NCBI GenBank assembly: GCA_001574975.1
Contig: KQ965731.1
Coordinates: 682,001 to 746,000, forward strand
Source: Gonapodya prolifera JEL478
Lineage: Eukaryota > Monoblepharomycota > Monoblepharidomycetes > Monoblepharidales > Gonapodyaceae
Length of the DNA: 64,000 nt
Direction: 5' to 3'
Shown here: piece by piece, positions 10,995 through 21,882 of the stretch
Layout of the letters: each line of letters opens with the position of its first letter
How positions within the stretch are numbered: the first letter of the stretch is position 1
Notes under the pieces: generated by a model
Databases searched by the model: none
Told to the model about the DNA's origin: nothing
Seen by the model: the letters and a program-made list of their open reading frames with translations, nothing else
Translations under genes and position numbers: made by a program

Positions 10995-12389
10995 TCACCC
11001 AAGCCACACGCCTGCGCCAGAGGTATCCTTGACCTTTGCCGCGTTCTCACTCGGGGATCGGATGGGCACGATGGGTTTCGCGACGGAGGGCGATCTCCCG
11101 CCCGCGCCAAAGCTTGCCGATGCGACAATGGAGGCGTCTCTCTGGGGCGCGGTCGCGCCTTTCTTGGACGTGTACTGGATGGATCCGGACCGATGTGAGT
11201 TGGTTTCGGACTTGGATGACCCCTCGGAGAAGCCCAGGCGCGTGGTGGTGTAGAAGTAGACGAGGCCGTTCCAGAACCCGCGGGACGTGGCGAAGATGGA
11301 TTGCAGGACGAAGAGCACCATGATGGGATTTTCCTTGTCTGCCATGCTGGGTGGAGCGAGGGGGAGATCCGGATCCGTGAGTTGAAGCAGCGCTCAGTAC
11401 GTGGGATGGACTTACTTGTGCATTCGGTTGATTGTGGGTGGGATCCAGGTGATGAAAAACACCATCAAGTGGAGCACGAGTTTTTGGACATAGAGCGCAA
11501 GCGCGGCGTTCGTCTGCGATCGCATGGCAGCGAACGTACGTGCGAGCGGACCCATGCTCACCCCGCGATCGAGGTCGGATGTGATCTGCTCCTGTCGCCT
11601 CCAGAGCACCGTTTGCGCAAGCCCGCAAACGACGAACACGACGAACATGACGATCCACAGCGGGTAGTACATGACGCCCATGCGGAACCTGTCGTCGACG
11701 AACCAGCACCACTGGGCCGTGTCGCGGTACGAGTCGAGCCCGAAGGAGTCGCTGATCCAGACGAACGGGATGGACACGAGCGTAGAGATGGTCCATGCGG
11801 CCGAGATTTGGTACGTGCTGATCGGGCTGAGCTGCCCGGGGGATTTGACGCCCTTGTGGAAGAATACGAGCGCGATGTTGACCCCGATTAGGAGAGCGGT
11901 GAGGTATCCGGCCATGTTGGAGGCTGGTGGAAGGGTGAGCAAGTCAACAGTTCGACAGTTCACGTCAAGGATATGGCTCGTTTATAATTCATTGATGGTG
12001 AACTTACTGTTTATGAGGAAGCCCTGGATTTCGCACAGGACTCGGTTGGCGGGACCCCATCTTGAAATAAAGTATGCGCTCCCACTAATCAAGTAAGCGA
12101 TATTAAGCGAGTAGACGAGCCGATTGGCGGCCGAACGGTGCTTGGGATACAAGTAGTAGTCGATGCACAGCGGGATGCATCCTCCAAAGATGCCCAAGGC
12201 GGCGCAGACTCTCGAGACGATCGCAACGGAGTCGATCTTCATCGAGAGGACGGTGAAGGCGACTGCTCGAATCTCATCGCGCATGCAATCTACCCACTTG
12301 ATCGTCTGTAAGAGGTGGCATCGCTCACAGGGATTCACAATCTCGATGAGAGCTGAGATCGAACTTGATGGCTGCCTGTTCCTGTTCAT
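10995..12389 (-). CDS. 7TM G-protein-coupled receptor, cAMP-receptor-like (class E/Git3-like) 1
   Basis: Exons 12389..12008, 11923..11416 and 11346..10995; introns of 84 nt (phase 1) and 69 nt (phase 2). Seven hydrophobic helices can be placed. Family marks are a loop with YYLYPKHRSAANRL, AYFISRWGPANRVLCEIQGF (conserved Cys at the end of helix 3), QWCWFVDDRFRMG before helix 5, and VFFITWIPPTINRM in helix 6, followed by SRGFWNGLVYFY in helix 7. A Ser-rich cytoplasmic tail of about 85 residues closes the protein. Relatives sense nutrients or unknown ligands at the plasma membrane and signal through heterotrimeric G proteins. The start could also be ATG at 12284. A related receptor lies 5 kb away at 17827..19485 on the same strand. 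Confidence 0.85.
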
Positions 12390-12978
12390 CTTCGCACGCA
12401 GTGGAACCCTCGATCAGTCGTGTCCTATGTGACTTCTTAACTTGCAGGGGATGCCGATCGTAGTTATTGCTGGGACGTTTTTGTTCTGTGACGGACCATC
12501 CTGCTCGAATGGGAGAATGGAATCGAGTTTTGGTCTTTGGGGGATGCTTCACAGCAGTGGGAACCACGGCGTGGGAATGCGAGCCTCAGAGCGACAGGAT
12601 CCACCAAGCGAGTGGATTGAAATGGGAAGATATCGGAGGCGAGAAAAAGCAGATTCGAATAGCTGTGTCGCCTGTTCCCCTGTACGTGAGCGCGTCCCGC
12701 CAGAAGTCCACGCCACTGGGCTGGCTGACGGAGGCAGAGCAGCCCTGGCTGTCCACTCTCCAGCGCAAATCTGTCCATGGGGGGTCAGGAAAAAGGAAGG
12801 GGGGTGACTGGCGCCCTGTGAGGGGTGAGCTGCGGTCACACCCTGTCACTCCCTCTCCGCACACTCCCCTCCCTCCTCCCTTTCTCCTCTTCCCACCGCT
12901 CGCCGCTCCCCCCTCCCTGCCACCCCAGCAACCCATCGCATCCTCCGCTCTGACCCCACCCGTGCACGATCCTGCCCA
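12390..12978. other. Divergent intergenic region between receptor 1 and DPH6
   Basis: Receptor 1 runs left and DPH6 runs right from this 0.6-kb gap, so it should hold both promoters. A pyrimidine-rich tract (about 12843-12925, CCCTC/CCTCC runs) lies just upstream of the DPH6 ATG, as is common in fungal promoters and leaders. I see no gene in it. Confidence 0.5.
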
Positions 12979-15900
12979 ATGAAAGTCATCGCTCTCGTGA
13001 GGTGAGCACGCGCATCAACTGCCCGCACCTGCTATCCGCACATCGTCCAGCGGCCGCATCCTCAATGCTGATGCCACTGCCAACTGGAGAAACAGTGCTG
13101 GAATCGCGCAGATCGTACCATCATTGCACCTGGATCCCCTCTGCGAATCCGCCTCATTTCTCCCTCTTTTCCTCCTTTCCCCACTCGAACGCTTGCCATC
13201 TACCCTACCCCAGCGGCGGCAAGGACTCCACGCTCGCTCTCCTGCACACACTCGCCCTGGGCCACGACGTCGTCGCGCTCGCGAATCTGCACCCTTTCGA
13301 CGCTTCTGACGCCGGCGCCAATGGCGAAACTGACCACCTCGTCTCACCCGATCCGGACCTCGCGGAGGAAAAGGAGGATCAGGACCACAACGGCGACCTC
13401 GACTCGCACATGATCCAAACCGTCGCGTCCGAGGCAGTCCACCTTCTCGCCCGCGCCGCAGACCTACCTCTGTATCGACGAAAGACACGCGGCAGGGCCG
13501 TGTGCAAGACCCAGGACTACGTATCGCCGTCGCCGGGGGCCAGGGGTGTCAACGTCGACGAGGCGGTGCTGGCACACGACGACGCCGGGATAGAGGTGGA
13601 GATTGACGAGGTGGAAGACTTGTTTCAGTTGCTGAAATCGGCGCGAGACGCTACAAGGGCGGACGCGGTCTGTTCGGGCGCGATCCTGTCCAATTACCAA
13701 CGAGTTCGCGTGGAGGAGGTGTGAGTAGTTTGGGAGGTGGGGGGTGGCGGGGGCGTACTTAGCCCGCAAGGCCTAAACGCGAAGCGCGAGCCGAGGCTGT
13801 CAAGCGAAGTGGGACGTCTGCTGGAGGCGAATTCTCCGTGAACAGGAACTGAGGCCAAAGCGCAGAGCGCTGACTGAGGTTGTCTACCGGAGGTGAATTC
13901 GCTGCGAAGTGGATTAGTACTCGCGGAGCTGAGCTCGAGGCCAAAACGCTGATCGAGGTGTGCTCTGGAGGATAATTCTCCGCGAAAAGTAATAGCACGC
14001 GCGGAGTTCCGAGCTCGAGGCCGAAGTGCGAAAGCGCTGACCAAGGTGTCCGCTGGAGTCGAACTCTTCGCGGAGAGCAAAGGCACAAATACGAAGCGCT
14101 GACCGAGGTGTTCGCCGGAGTTGAACTCTTCGTGAAGCGTATTCACACCGCGGAGACTGAAGGCATAGGTGCGGAGCGCCTGGCGAGGCCAAAGTACAAA
14201 AGCGCCGACCGGGACATACTCAGAGCGCGCACGGTCGTAAACTCCGCGCACCTTTCAAGCGCAATGCGCGTACCAACCCGCCGCTCTCCGCCCGCTCAGG
14301 TGCAGCCGCCTCAACCTCACGCCCATCGCGCCGCTATGGCGCCGCCACGCGCACGATCCCGCTTTGGTGCTGGACGAACTGGACGCGGCCGGCGTGGACG
14401 CCGTCTTGGTGAAAGTTGCGAGCATGGGTGCGTTGTCGTCGGGGTGCGCACCGGTGGATCAACATTCGTTCTAAAATATCTTTTGCTACACCACAACGTT
14501 TCCAGGCCTCTCCCGCCGCTTCCTCGGCCGCACCGTATCGTCGTTAAAACCGCTTCTCCGCCGCGCAGTGAGTGCTTTTCAACTCCCACTTCTCCTCCTC
14601 CTCGAACCCGCGTCTCACCGTCTGCTCCATGCCAAGGAAGGCCCAGCTGTACCAGATCAATCCGGCGGGTGAAGGCGGCGAGTACGAGACGTTTACACTG
14701 GACTGTCCCCTGTTTCGCAAACAGCGGATTGAATTGTAAGCGCTCTGCCCGGCTCGATTCTTGTGTTGTCGGTTCACGTTGTTGAACATCGCCCAAAAGA
14801 ACACGCACAGCGACGGTCCCGCCGGACGCTCTGGACGATCCACTTCTGGCTCCTACGGCACACCTTCAAATCATAGAGGCTCGGCTCGTTGATAGGGATG
14901 AATCTTCGGACGACTTAGGCCGACTTGACGCTCTTCGTAACGTGGCGCGGGAAGTATGGGACGAGGTGACCGCAATGTGGGACGGTTCCTCCTCGGATGA
15001 TGCGGCCGCGACGTCGGGCGGTGTTGAAGGCGCCGCGGCGGAGGTGGCGGCGGGTGCGAACTCGAGTGCTTTGACTCGTGAGGTGCCCGTGGTGTCGGAG
15101 ACGGGGGATGTGGTATCCGCGGCGTGTGTTCCGGCAACCTTGTTTGAGGCGCATGAGCGGACAGACGAAATAGAGGAGGAAGTTCGTCGTGCTCTGGGCG
15201 TTCTAGTGGGTAAGTAGCAGGAAACTCGTTTTGTGGAAACGAATACACAGTTTCTGAATTCCATTCTCAGCGCATCTGGATCTCCTCAAAGCACCATGCT
15301 CCTCCGTTTCTCTGGTCCATCTCTACATCTCGTCAATGAGCGACTTTAGTCGAATCAACGCCGCATACGAGAAGATGTGGGGCGTCGGTCCTCCAGCGCG
15401 GTTGGTGTCGTTTCAAAGATCGACCTCCTCACGTGCTGACCGTTCTGACTAGAGTCACGGTACAGCTTCCCCTACAAGGAGGTCGTGTACATATGGACGC
15501 GACCATCACTGTGGAAGGAATCATGAGGGACGCCCTGCACGTGCAGGGTATCTCCTATTGGGCGTGAGTCTTGTCGAAGACGTCCTTTTCACGCTCTTCA
15601 AAGACTGATCTCGCCTTTCCTCTCGAAGCCCTGCTAATATAGGTCCTTACAGTCAAGCTGTAGCGGTGAGTTTCCAAAACGTTGTCCACAGATTCTTCTA
15701 GTGGTGAAATACTTTCTATTCAGACTGGCCCGATACTTTACCTTGCGGGACAAATCCCCCTTGTGCCTCACACCATGTCCCTTCCAACGTCGTGCGAATC
15801 TCCAGCAGACCTTTCGTCCATCCAAGTTCATTCCCGCCTCGCGCTTCGGAACGTCGCCGCTGTAGTTGATGCAATGGGTGGTGTTTTGAAGGACGACGCT

Positions 15901-16781
15901 GTGGGTGCCGTTGCTTGGGTTGCCAATGAGGACCACCTTGGCAGTGTGCGGAGGGACTTTGAGGCCTTGATGGTGAGTTCTCCGTGGAATGTTTGTTGTG
16001 GTATGACTTCACCGCTTCAATTGGTTTTGTTCCGCCGTTCGTCACAGAGAGACCGCCCGTACCCCATTCCGGTTATTTATTTGGTAGCTGGTGCACTCCC
16101 ACGAGGAGCCATGGCGGAATGGGAACTTGTTTGTATCAACAGACGATACCAAAAGACTGAAAAGAACGAGGATGAGGATGAGGACGAGGTCAGTCCCGCA
16201 ATTGTCGAAGAGTCGGAACTTGGCGAGCGAACGTTCCGTAAGTAAAGTCCTAGACATTCACCGAGAGTCTACTTGTTTATTTCCCCTTTAAATCCAGGTG
16301 AACTCGACACGGGTGTGGAATTGGAGGTGGCCTCTCTTCGAAAATTCGGTGCTGTATGCTGCACGATGACGTTAGGTTAGTTTGACGTTTCGAGGTTAGT
16401 TTTCAGTCGAAAGCCCGATCATGTTTCTCCACCACAGCCTCCATGGTTCCGCTAAATTCGTCTGTGATACGAGCAGCGATAGCCGCGTTCCATTCCTCGT
16501 GTCAAACGTCTATTGGGGCTCGGAACGTGATACGAGTCTTCCCGTTGCTTCGTCTTTATTGTCCTGTAGCGGCGCTGGAAGTTGTACGACAAGGTGAAAA
16601 CCCCTAATTTGAATCTGGAGGAAGGTCATTGTTAACCGACGTGTCAATTTTCTACGCTTGTTTAGGGTTGTCGGGATTATTTGAATCGGGTTCCATTGAC
16701 TGGAAACCTGCGGTGTCGTTGGCTCCGGTTGTATCGAGTGGAAATGTAATACGTGCAATTGTGACGGGAGCGTTTTTGTAG
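12979..16781 (+). CDS. DPH6: Diphthine-ammonia ligase (diphthamide synthetase)
   Basis: Fourteen exons: 12979..13001, 13214..13720, 14300..14427, 14506..14567, 14647..14735, 14800..15209, 15271..15400, 15453..15563, 15629..15665, 15724..15972, 16048..16237, 16298..16375, 16438..16593, 16666..16781. The enzyme makes the last step of diphthamide on eEF2, ATP-dependent amidation. The N terminus MKVIALVSGGKDSTLALLH is the PP-loop ATP site, with SGGKDS created across the first intron. Further family motifs are DEVEDLFQLL, GAILSNYQRVRVEEVCSRL, APLWRR, VLVKVASMGLSRR and GEGGEYETFTLDCPLF. The C-terminal half carries two YjgF/RidA-like modules (SSMSDFSRINAAYEKMW; NIGPYSQAV; YLAGQIPLVP), as in yeast Dph6. 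Intron 2 is unusually long (579 nt) and filled by a degenerate repeat array. The last two short exons are the least certain. Confidence 0.92.
13757..14235 (+). repeat. Degenerate tandem repeat array in DPH6 intron 2
   Basis: The array consists of about five or six diverged units of roughly 80-90 bp. Each contains a core like CGAGGCC.AA.CGC, then GCGCTGACCGAGGTGTCCGC, CTGGAGGCGAATTCTC and a GCGGAG close. The same word order recurs at 33170-33500 in the first intron of an F-box gene. The array fills most of the intron and carries no protein-coding potential that I would accept. It could be a decayed minisatellite or an intron-borne mobile repeat. Confidence 0.7.
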
Positions 16782-16900
16782 TCGCCGCATTACATCACAC
16801 TTTGCAAATTGTACTTCTTCATCCCCCCATCCAATCGCAAACGAACGGACGTCCCGACCATCGAAACACTCCTACAATCGAAAGTCCTTACCTTCGAACG

Positions 16901-17715
16901 ATGGAGGAGACTTCTCACTCTCAGCCACCCGAGTCGTACACGTTCCATCGCTCAACCGCGAGCTTGCCAGATACAACACATGCTGCGATGAGACGATGTG
17001 TGTTTGTGGATGTTCATCATGGTATTTTGTTCTGGTAATGACCCTCGCTTGTCGTGGGATCGTGCATGTCACCATTGTGGAAAGCCCGCGAGCTCGCCTG
17101 GGAAGCCAAAGCCGTCGAAAAGTTGCAAAATACTTCGGCAGAAACATACATAGGTGTGTTTTCTGTGATCACTTTGTCCTTATCGTGGTTTTTGAGTTTT
17201 GTTCGAATGAGGTGGCCTCACCTTTAGGCAAGGACCGACTCTGGGTATGCGCCATCATTTCAGTGAGAACTTGATGACGCTTTCATCAATCACATTGCAG
17301 AAACAATCTACGACTACATCGGGGAGCAGGAACAAGGAAACCAGTCGGGCTTTGGTGAAAAGGCAGGCGGTTATGGCAAGCAGGTGAGCATCGAAACATT
17401 CAGAGAAAGCAAAAAAAGTGATGATAATACACCACGTTCAATCCAAGTACTTCTACATGGATCCGACAACCCGTTCTGCCGCTCAGCGGTCTCGAGAGCT
17501 CGCCGTGGAGGCGAAGAAAAAACAGTTCACGGAGCGCGACAGGAAGACCTTCACTTATGGTACGTGCAGTTTCACGATTGACGAGCGTCATTTCTGATTT
17601 TCTTTGCTCTCTATAAGTTGGTTGGAAGCCAGGCTGGAACGTACCCGGAGCTTCGTCTGATGTTACGTACTACGAGCCAAGAAAAAATCTCACGGGAGAG
17701 TGGGAGCTTCGTTGA
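16901..17715 (+). CDS. Small conserved-looking protein of unknown function
   Basis: Likely exons are 16901..16997, 17085..17153, 17228..17244, a piece ending at 17383 (KAGGYGKQ), 17448..17559 and a last exon from about 17618 to the stop at 17713-17715. The secure part reads YFYMDPTTRSAAQRSREL, a KKKQFTERDRKTFTYV stretch, then GWKPGWNVPGASSDVTYYEP and a closing NLTGEWELR. The middle contains a second RELAWEAKAVEKLQ segment that resembles RELAVEAKKKQ, so two related helical motifs may be present. One junction (17244 to the next exon) does not keep frame with the best acceptor at 17300 and needs cDNA. I do not recognise the family. It starts only about 120 bp after the DPH6 stop on the same strand. 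Confidence 0.55.
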
Positions 17716-17826
17716 ATACGTTACTCACTGATAAAAATGTTCTCATTGGAATATACACAAACTACTCCTCTTAAACTACTCCTCTTGTTCTCACATATCT
17801 TCAAACCAACGATTCACACCTCATTT

Positions 17827-19485
17827 TCAAACTCCATTGAGCGTCTCGGCCGTGGCCATGATTGAAGGCCTCTTCCCTTTCGGCAATCCCTCCTTTCCGT
17901 CTTTACCTTTCGGAATGGCTTCCTTACTGCCACTTTGGTTCCTTTCTGGGAGGGTGACTGACTTGGTCCTTCCAGCAGCAAGTGCTGCACCACCGGACTG
18001 AGAGTGGGTGTGGTGAGTGGTTTCCACGTCGTGTGTTCCGTAGTACTAAAGGGAAAAAATGTGACCATCTCGGAAATGCATTTCGTGAAACACGCCCTCG
18101 TACCTTCATGTTGTAGAAGTAAATGAGACATGTCCACAAACCCCTGGATGAAGCAAAGAATGCCTGGAGTGCGTATAGAGCGAATATTTGATTGGTTGGG
18201 TCAATCATTCTGTGGGGGAAAAACCTGATCAGAAATTGGCAAACGGCAAGTTTGTAGCAGACTCAAATCACCCTTGCACTCTATTAATTGTGGGAAACAC
18301 ATATGTGAGGCAAAACATGACAACGTGGAGGTTGGTCTTGCGCACGTATGACTGAAGGCCTTTGTTGGTGTCCAGTGAGAGGTGTGCGAGAGAACGAGCG
18401 ATAGCTGTGGCAACTGTCCCACGCTCAACATCGTCCTGTATTCTATCCACAGAAAACATGCGCTCCTTTACCAATGAGAGACCTGGGGATGTAAATGGGC
18501 ACTCACTCTTCAGCCTTCTTGTTCAAAACGTAACCAGCAATTCCACAAATTACGAAATCGAACGCAATTATAATCCAAGAGGGATAAAAGAATGTTCCCA
18601 TCTTAAGGCGATCGTCCGAGAACCAGCTATGAAACAAAACGTCATGATCTGGGGTGGGAACTCATAGAAAGGTGAACTTACCACCATTGACTGTCGATAA
18701 AGTTTATTTGAAGATAATGCAATTGTTGATAGTAGTCTTTTGATGGAACATACGTCAACTCACCCAACATCACTGTAGGCGTTCTTTCCGTTGATTTGGA
18801 CGAACATGAATGGAAACCCAACAAGGAAGCTTGCGCCCCACGCGAATGCAACTTGATACTTTTCAAGAGGAATAAGTTCACCCGGAGTCTTATTTTCAGG
18901 AGAAGGTCATGTCAGGAGCGATACTAGTGCCAATAACTCATCTCCCACCTTTGCCCATTTCACAATGAATACAGCCGCCATGTTGATCCCCATCGCCAAA
19001 GCAATGAGCGCTCCGGCAAGAATAGAGAACGTGACGAAGAATCCCTGGGTCTCGCACAGTCCTTCATTTGTGGGACCCCAGCTGAGGCACACAACTGTTG
19101 AAGAGTGAAGTTTCATTACACTGTACAGTGGCTTGAGCTCACCGTGAAACAAAGTATGCCGCTCCTGATACTAAATGTGTTGTGGCAAGATGCATTACCT
19201 TCGTTGCGGGCATAGGTTTTGTGAGCTGTCAGCGGAATACTGTGCTTGGTCGCATGCTGCGAGCTCACCATTCTGTTCGTCACCGTTCTATGCTTAGGCC
19301 ATCTCCAAAAGTCGTAGTACATGAAGAGGACGCCAATTATCCCGAGGATTCCTCCAAACCGGGCGGGAATTGCAAGTTGGTCGAGCTTTCAATTGCGATG
19401 AGCAAGAATGAGATTGTAGACGAGAGCGTCGTTGAGCGAGAGGCAAGACGTCTCTTACTTCATCGTTGGTGAGCTTGTGAGGCAT
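17827..19485 (-). CDS. 7TM G-protein-coupled receptor, cAMP-receptor-like 2, with a 9-nt microexon
   Basis: Ten exons: 19485..19459, 19385..19269, 19198..19143, 19081..18949, 18888..18764, 18690..18682, 18626..18507, 18442..18272, 18209..18104, 18045..17827. It aligns by motif with receptor 1: WRWPKHRTVTNRM, AAYFVSRWGPTNEGLCETQGF, GQWCWFSDDRLKMG, CLTYVFPTINRVQG and SSRGLWTCLIYFYNMK, then a polar tail with Lys/Gly repeats. The sixth exon is only nine bases (TCAATGGTG) and supplies the Gln-Trp-Cys of the conserved QWCW motif; both neighbours splice with GT/AG and phase 2. Receptor 1 encodes the same motif in one exon, so the extra introns are specific to this copy. It is a plasma-membrane receptor by family; the ligand is unknown. 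Confidence 0.85.
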
Positions 19486-20035
19486 CGCTTATATTCGTCC
19501 TTCGGTTGAGATTTCTGATGGAGGTGGAGTCGTAGATGCACCGATGTCAGAGTTGGATGATTGCGAATCAGCGAATAATAATGTTTGAGGTGTTGCGGAT
19601 TGACGAGACGCAAGGGCCTCAACGCCTTGGACGGCTCACCGATCAGGCGATGGACGGAAAGGTAACAATCCGAGAAATCCAAGTCCAAGCAGGATGAAAT
19701 ATGGAATGCAATGACGCAAGTCGAAGCTTCAGACGTTCTGTGGTATGGATGGATCTTGTTCGGACTTGCAGATGAGAAGGTGTGATTTGTTGGGTACCTG
19801 AGCGAAGATGAGTCTTTTACCCGTATTCCCGCAAGTCTGTGCCACATTGAAGGGAAAGCTTCACGTAAAAATTGTCACTTCTACTCCGCTGTTTCCCTGG
19901 GCTTCAACTAAAGAAAACAGAAAAGGGAGGAAAACGAGGGGGAGGCTTCTCCTGACTGACTTCATCAATCACGGCTAAACTATGTCTTTGAATGGCAACT
20001 GAAAACAGCACGATTCCTATCCTATCCATACACTC
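19486..20035. other. Divergent intergenic region
   Basis: The gap lies between receptor 2 (left) and a glycosyltransferase gene (right), so both promoters should be here. A minus-strand open frame of about 130 codons at 19455-19847 has His/Ser-rich, non-domain content and overlaps the receptor start; I do not accept it as a gene. Confidence 0.5.
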
Positions 20036-21577
20036 ATGCGACTTGGGACACTGTGCTGCTCTCGCCTCGGCGGCTCCCGGGTTTTTGCCGCAATGGCCGT
20101 GTTGGTCGTCTATTCGATGATCGTTCTGGTTTCCGAAAAGTCCCCGTTCGACCAGGCACGTGAGCTCGTGATGCCAAGAAGCATCTGGAGCCAATGCGGA
20201 AAGTGTCTGGAGGACCTGGAAAGTCGCCATCCCTGGAGCGCATCGACAGTCGCTCACAGTCGCAACGCACAGAGAAGGCTGCGAGATCGTTTATTCTGGT
20301 ACTCTTGCGGGAACAACTCCTCGTCTTCACCTCACTATAGCCCCGGCATCGTGGTTGCTGATGTGGATCCCGCAGCAGGTCTTGGGAATAGCATTCAAAA
20401 TGCAGTGTCCGCAACCGCGCTTGCATTACTATCGGGACGATCGTTGGTTATTGCCACCCCTTTGCTCCGAAAGGTGTTTACATTCCCCCAGGGTGCGAAG
20501 CACGATGCTTTTGACGCTCTGGGACATTGTGGATGGAACATGGAGGATTCCCAAACAATTTATTCCTCTGACCGACCGCTTGACTTGGACACTTTAGACC
20601 ACCAAAAACCAGTCTGGGTTTATCGGGGAGGATGGCTCATTGGTTGGAGGGAAGCTGAAGAGTGTGCTCTTGCGTGCATACTCAGAGACACTGTGCCAAT
20701 GCCCATGCGACTGATGAATTGGTTGCACTCGTTGGAGAACGCCTCCGACGTGGTGGCGCCAAGCTCGAGTACTTGGGAACAACCATACCAGGACTTGACG
20801 ACTCTGGAATTTGAAATCGGATCTCGTTTGATGCACCTTATCTTCGAGAGTCTGAGAGATTCATCATCATGTCACAGTTTCTGTTTCAAAGGATATTCTT
20901 TGAGTGCGCTGTCGGAATCACTGCCTGAAGGCAATCACTGGCAACAGATGACTTTCATGAATGAATCTGTTGCGCCTTGCACATATAGTGAACTCACGAA
21001 AGCAATATCGCCATACACTTCAATTCATTTCCGAACCTATTCTTCCGCCTTTGAAGGGTGCAAGGAAGATACCGATTACTGTAGACACCACTTTGATAGT
21101 GCGCGGTATCTACGGGAGTTCCGCTGCGTCCTGAAAGCGAGCAAATCAGTGTCCGAACACATGTCGCCACACCACAACATTTACCTTGCCAGCGATGAGC
21201 CCCGGATTAGGGACATTGCACTGCAAGCACTTGCCAGCGATTCCCAACTGTGGATCAGCAGCAGGTGGCAAACAACCCCCGAAAAACCACGTGTTACTTC
21301 ACCGCAGGTTGAGCATGTTGTTGAGACCGATCCTCTTCTCCTGGTTCACGACGGCGCAGCCCTCCATACCAGCGCGTCTGCTTTGGCGGCACTTACCGCG
21401 AGTGGCAGTCCTGACACCCCCGATGATGCGGTGTCTGCAACTGTCAGGGAATGGGTTATCCTCAGCGAGGCGGAATTGTTGATGGCCAACGGTTATTCAA
21501 CGTTTAGTCGGACTGCGTATATGTGGGGCAGGAACCCCGCGTTCGTGACTTGCGGGTGGATATGGCCATGGACCTAA
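20036..21577 (+). CDS. Type II membrane glycosyltransferase, fucosyltransferase-like
   Basis: An intronless gene of 513 codons. A short cytoplasmic N terminus is followed by a signal anchor (VFAAMAVLVVYSMIVLV), then a luminal domain. Family hints are AAGLGNSIQNAVSATALALL followed by SGRSLVIATPLL, which resembles the GlGNqi nucleotide-sugar entry of GT23/GT37/GT65-type fucosyltransferases, then IYLASDEPRIRDIAL and, near the C terminus, REWVILSEAELLMANGYSTFSRTAYMWGRNP cut here into its parts: a sensor REW..LS, a LLMANGYSTFS loop and the NP end. Several cysteines (GKCLEDLE, CKEDTDYC) suit an oxidising Golgi lumen. The donor and acceptor are unknown. Unlike most neighbours it has no introns. Confidence 0.65.
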   Translation: MRLGTLCCSRLGGSRVFAAMAVLVVYSMIVLVSEKSPFDQARELVMPRSIWSQCGKCLEDLESRHPWSASTVAHSRNAQRRLRDRLFWYSCGNNSSSSPHYSPGIVVADVDPAAGLGNSIQNAVSATALALLSGRSLVIATPLLRKVFTFPQGAKHDAFDALGHCGWNMEDSQTIYSSDRPLDLDTLDHQKPVWVYRGGWLIGWREAEECALACILRDTVPMPMRLMNWLHSLENASDVVAPSSSTWEQPYQDLTTLEFEIGSRLMHLIFESLRDSSSCHSFCFKGYSLSALSESLPEGNHWQQMTFMNESVAPCTYSELTKAISPYTSIHFRTYSSAFEGCKEDTDYCRHHFDSARYLREFRCVLKASKSVSEHMSPHHNIYLASDEPRIRDIALQALASDSQLWISSRWQTTPEKPRVTSPQVEHVVETDPLLLVHDGAALHTSASALAALTASGSPDTPDDAVSATVREWVILSEAELLMANGYSTFSRTAYMWGRNPAFVTCGWIWPWT

Positions 21578-21882
21578 CGTTTAATTGAGATTGCAATCAT
21601 TTACGAAGTTACTTTTCGTATGTATATACTCGATGATAACTCATAAACATGCTCTTGTGCCTCGTCTTCGTCAAAATTCGTCAGAAAGTTGTCCCCCAGC
21701 ATTGTTGCCCCAGCGCGCGGAGGATTGGTTGCAAGTGCCTCCCTCGTCTCCGCACCCTTACTTCCTCAAAAAGGGATCGGCTTTACTTCTGCCGCTTCTT
21801 GGAAGAAGCCGCATTCTTTATAACCCAACAGGACTGCCGAAATTCAGCCATCCTCACCAATCAACCCAAGTTGCCATCAAAC

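Noticed and set aside
13757-14235. CRISPR-like array
   Set aside because: Units are degenerate, unequal and without constant spacers, and the DNA is fungal and intronic.
19455-19847. Minus-strand open frame of about 130 codons
   Set aside because: Its content is His/Ser-rich without domain or splice support, and it overlaps the start of receptor 2 in another frame.
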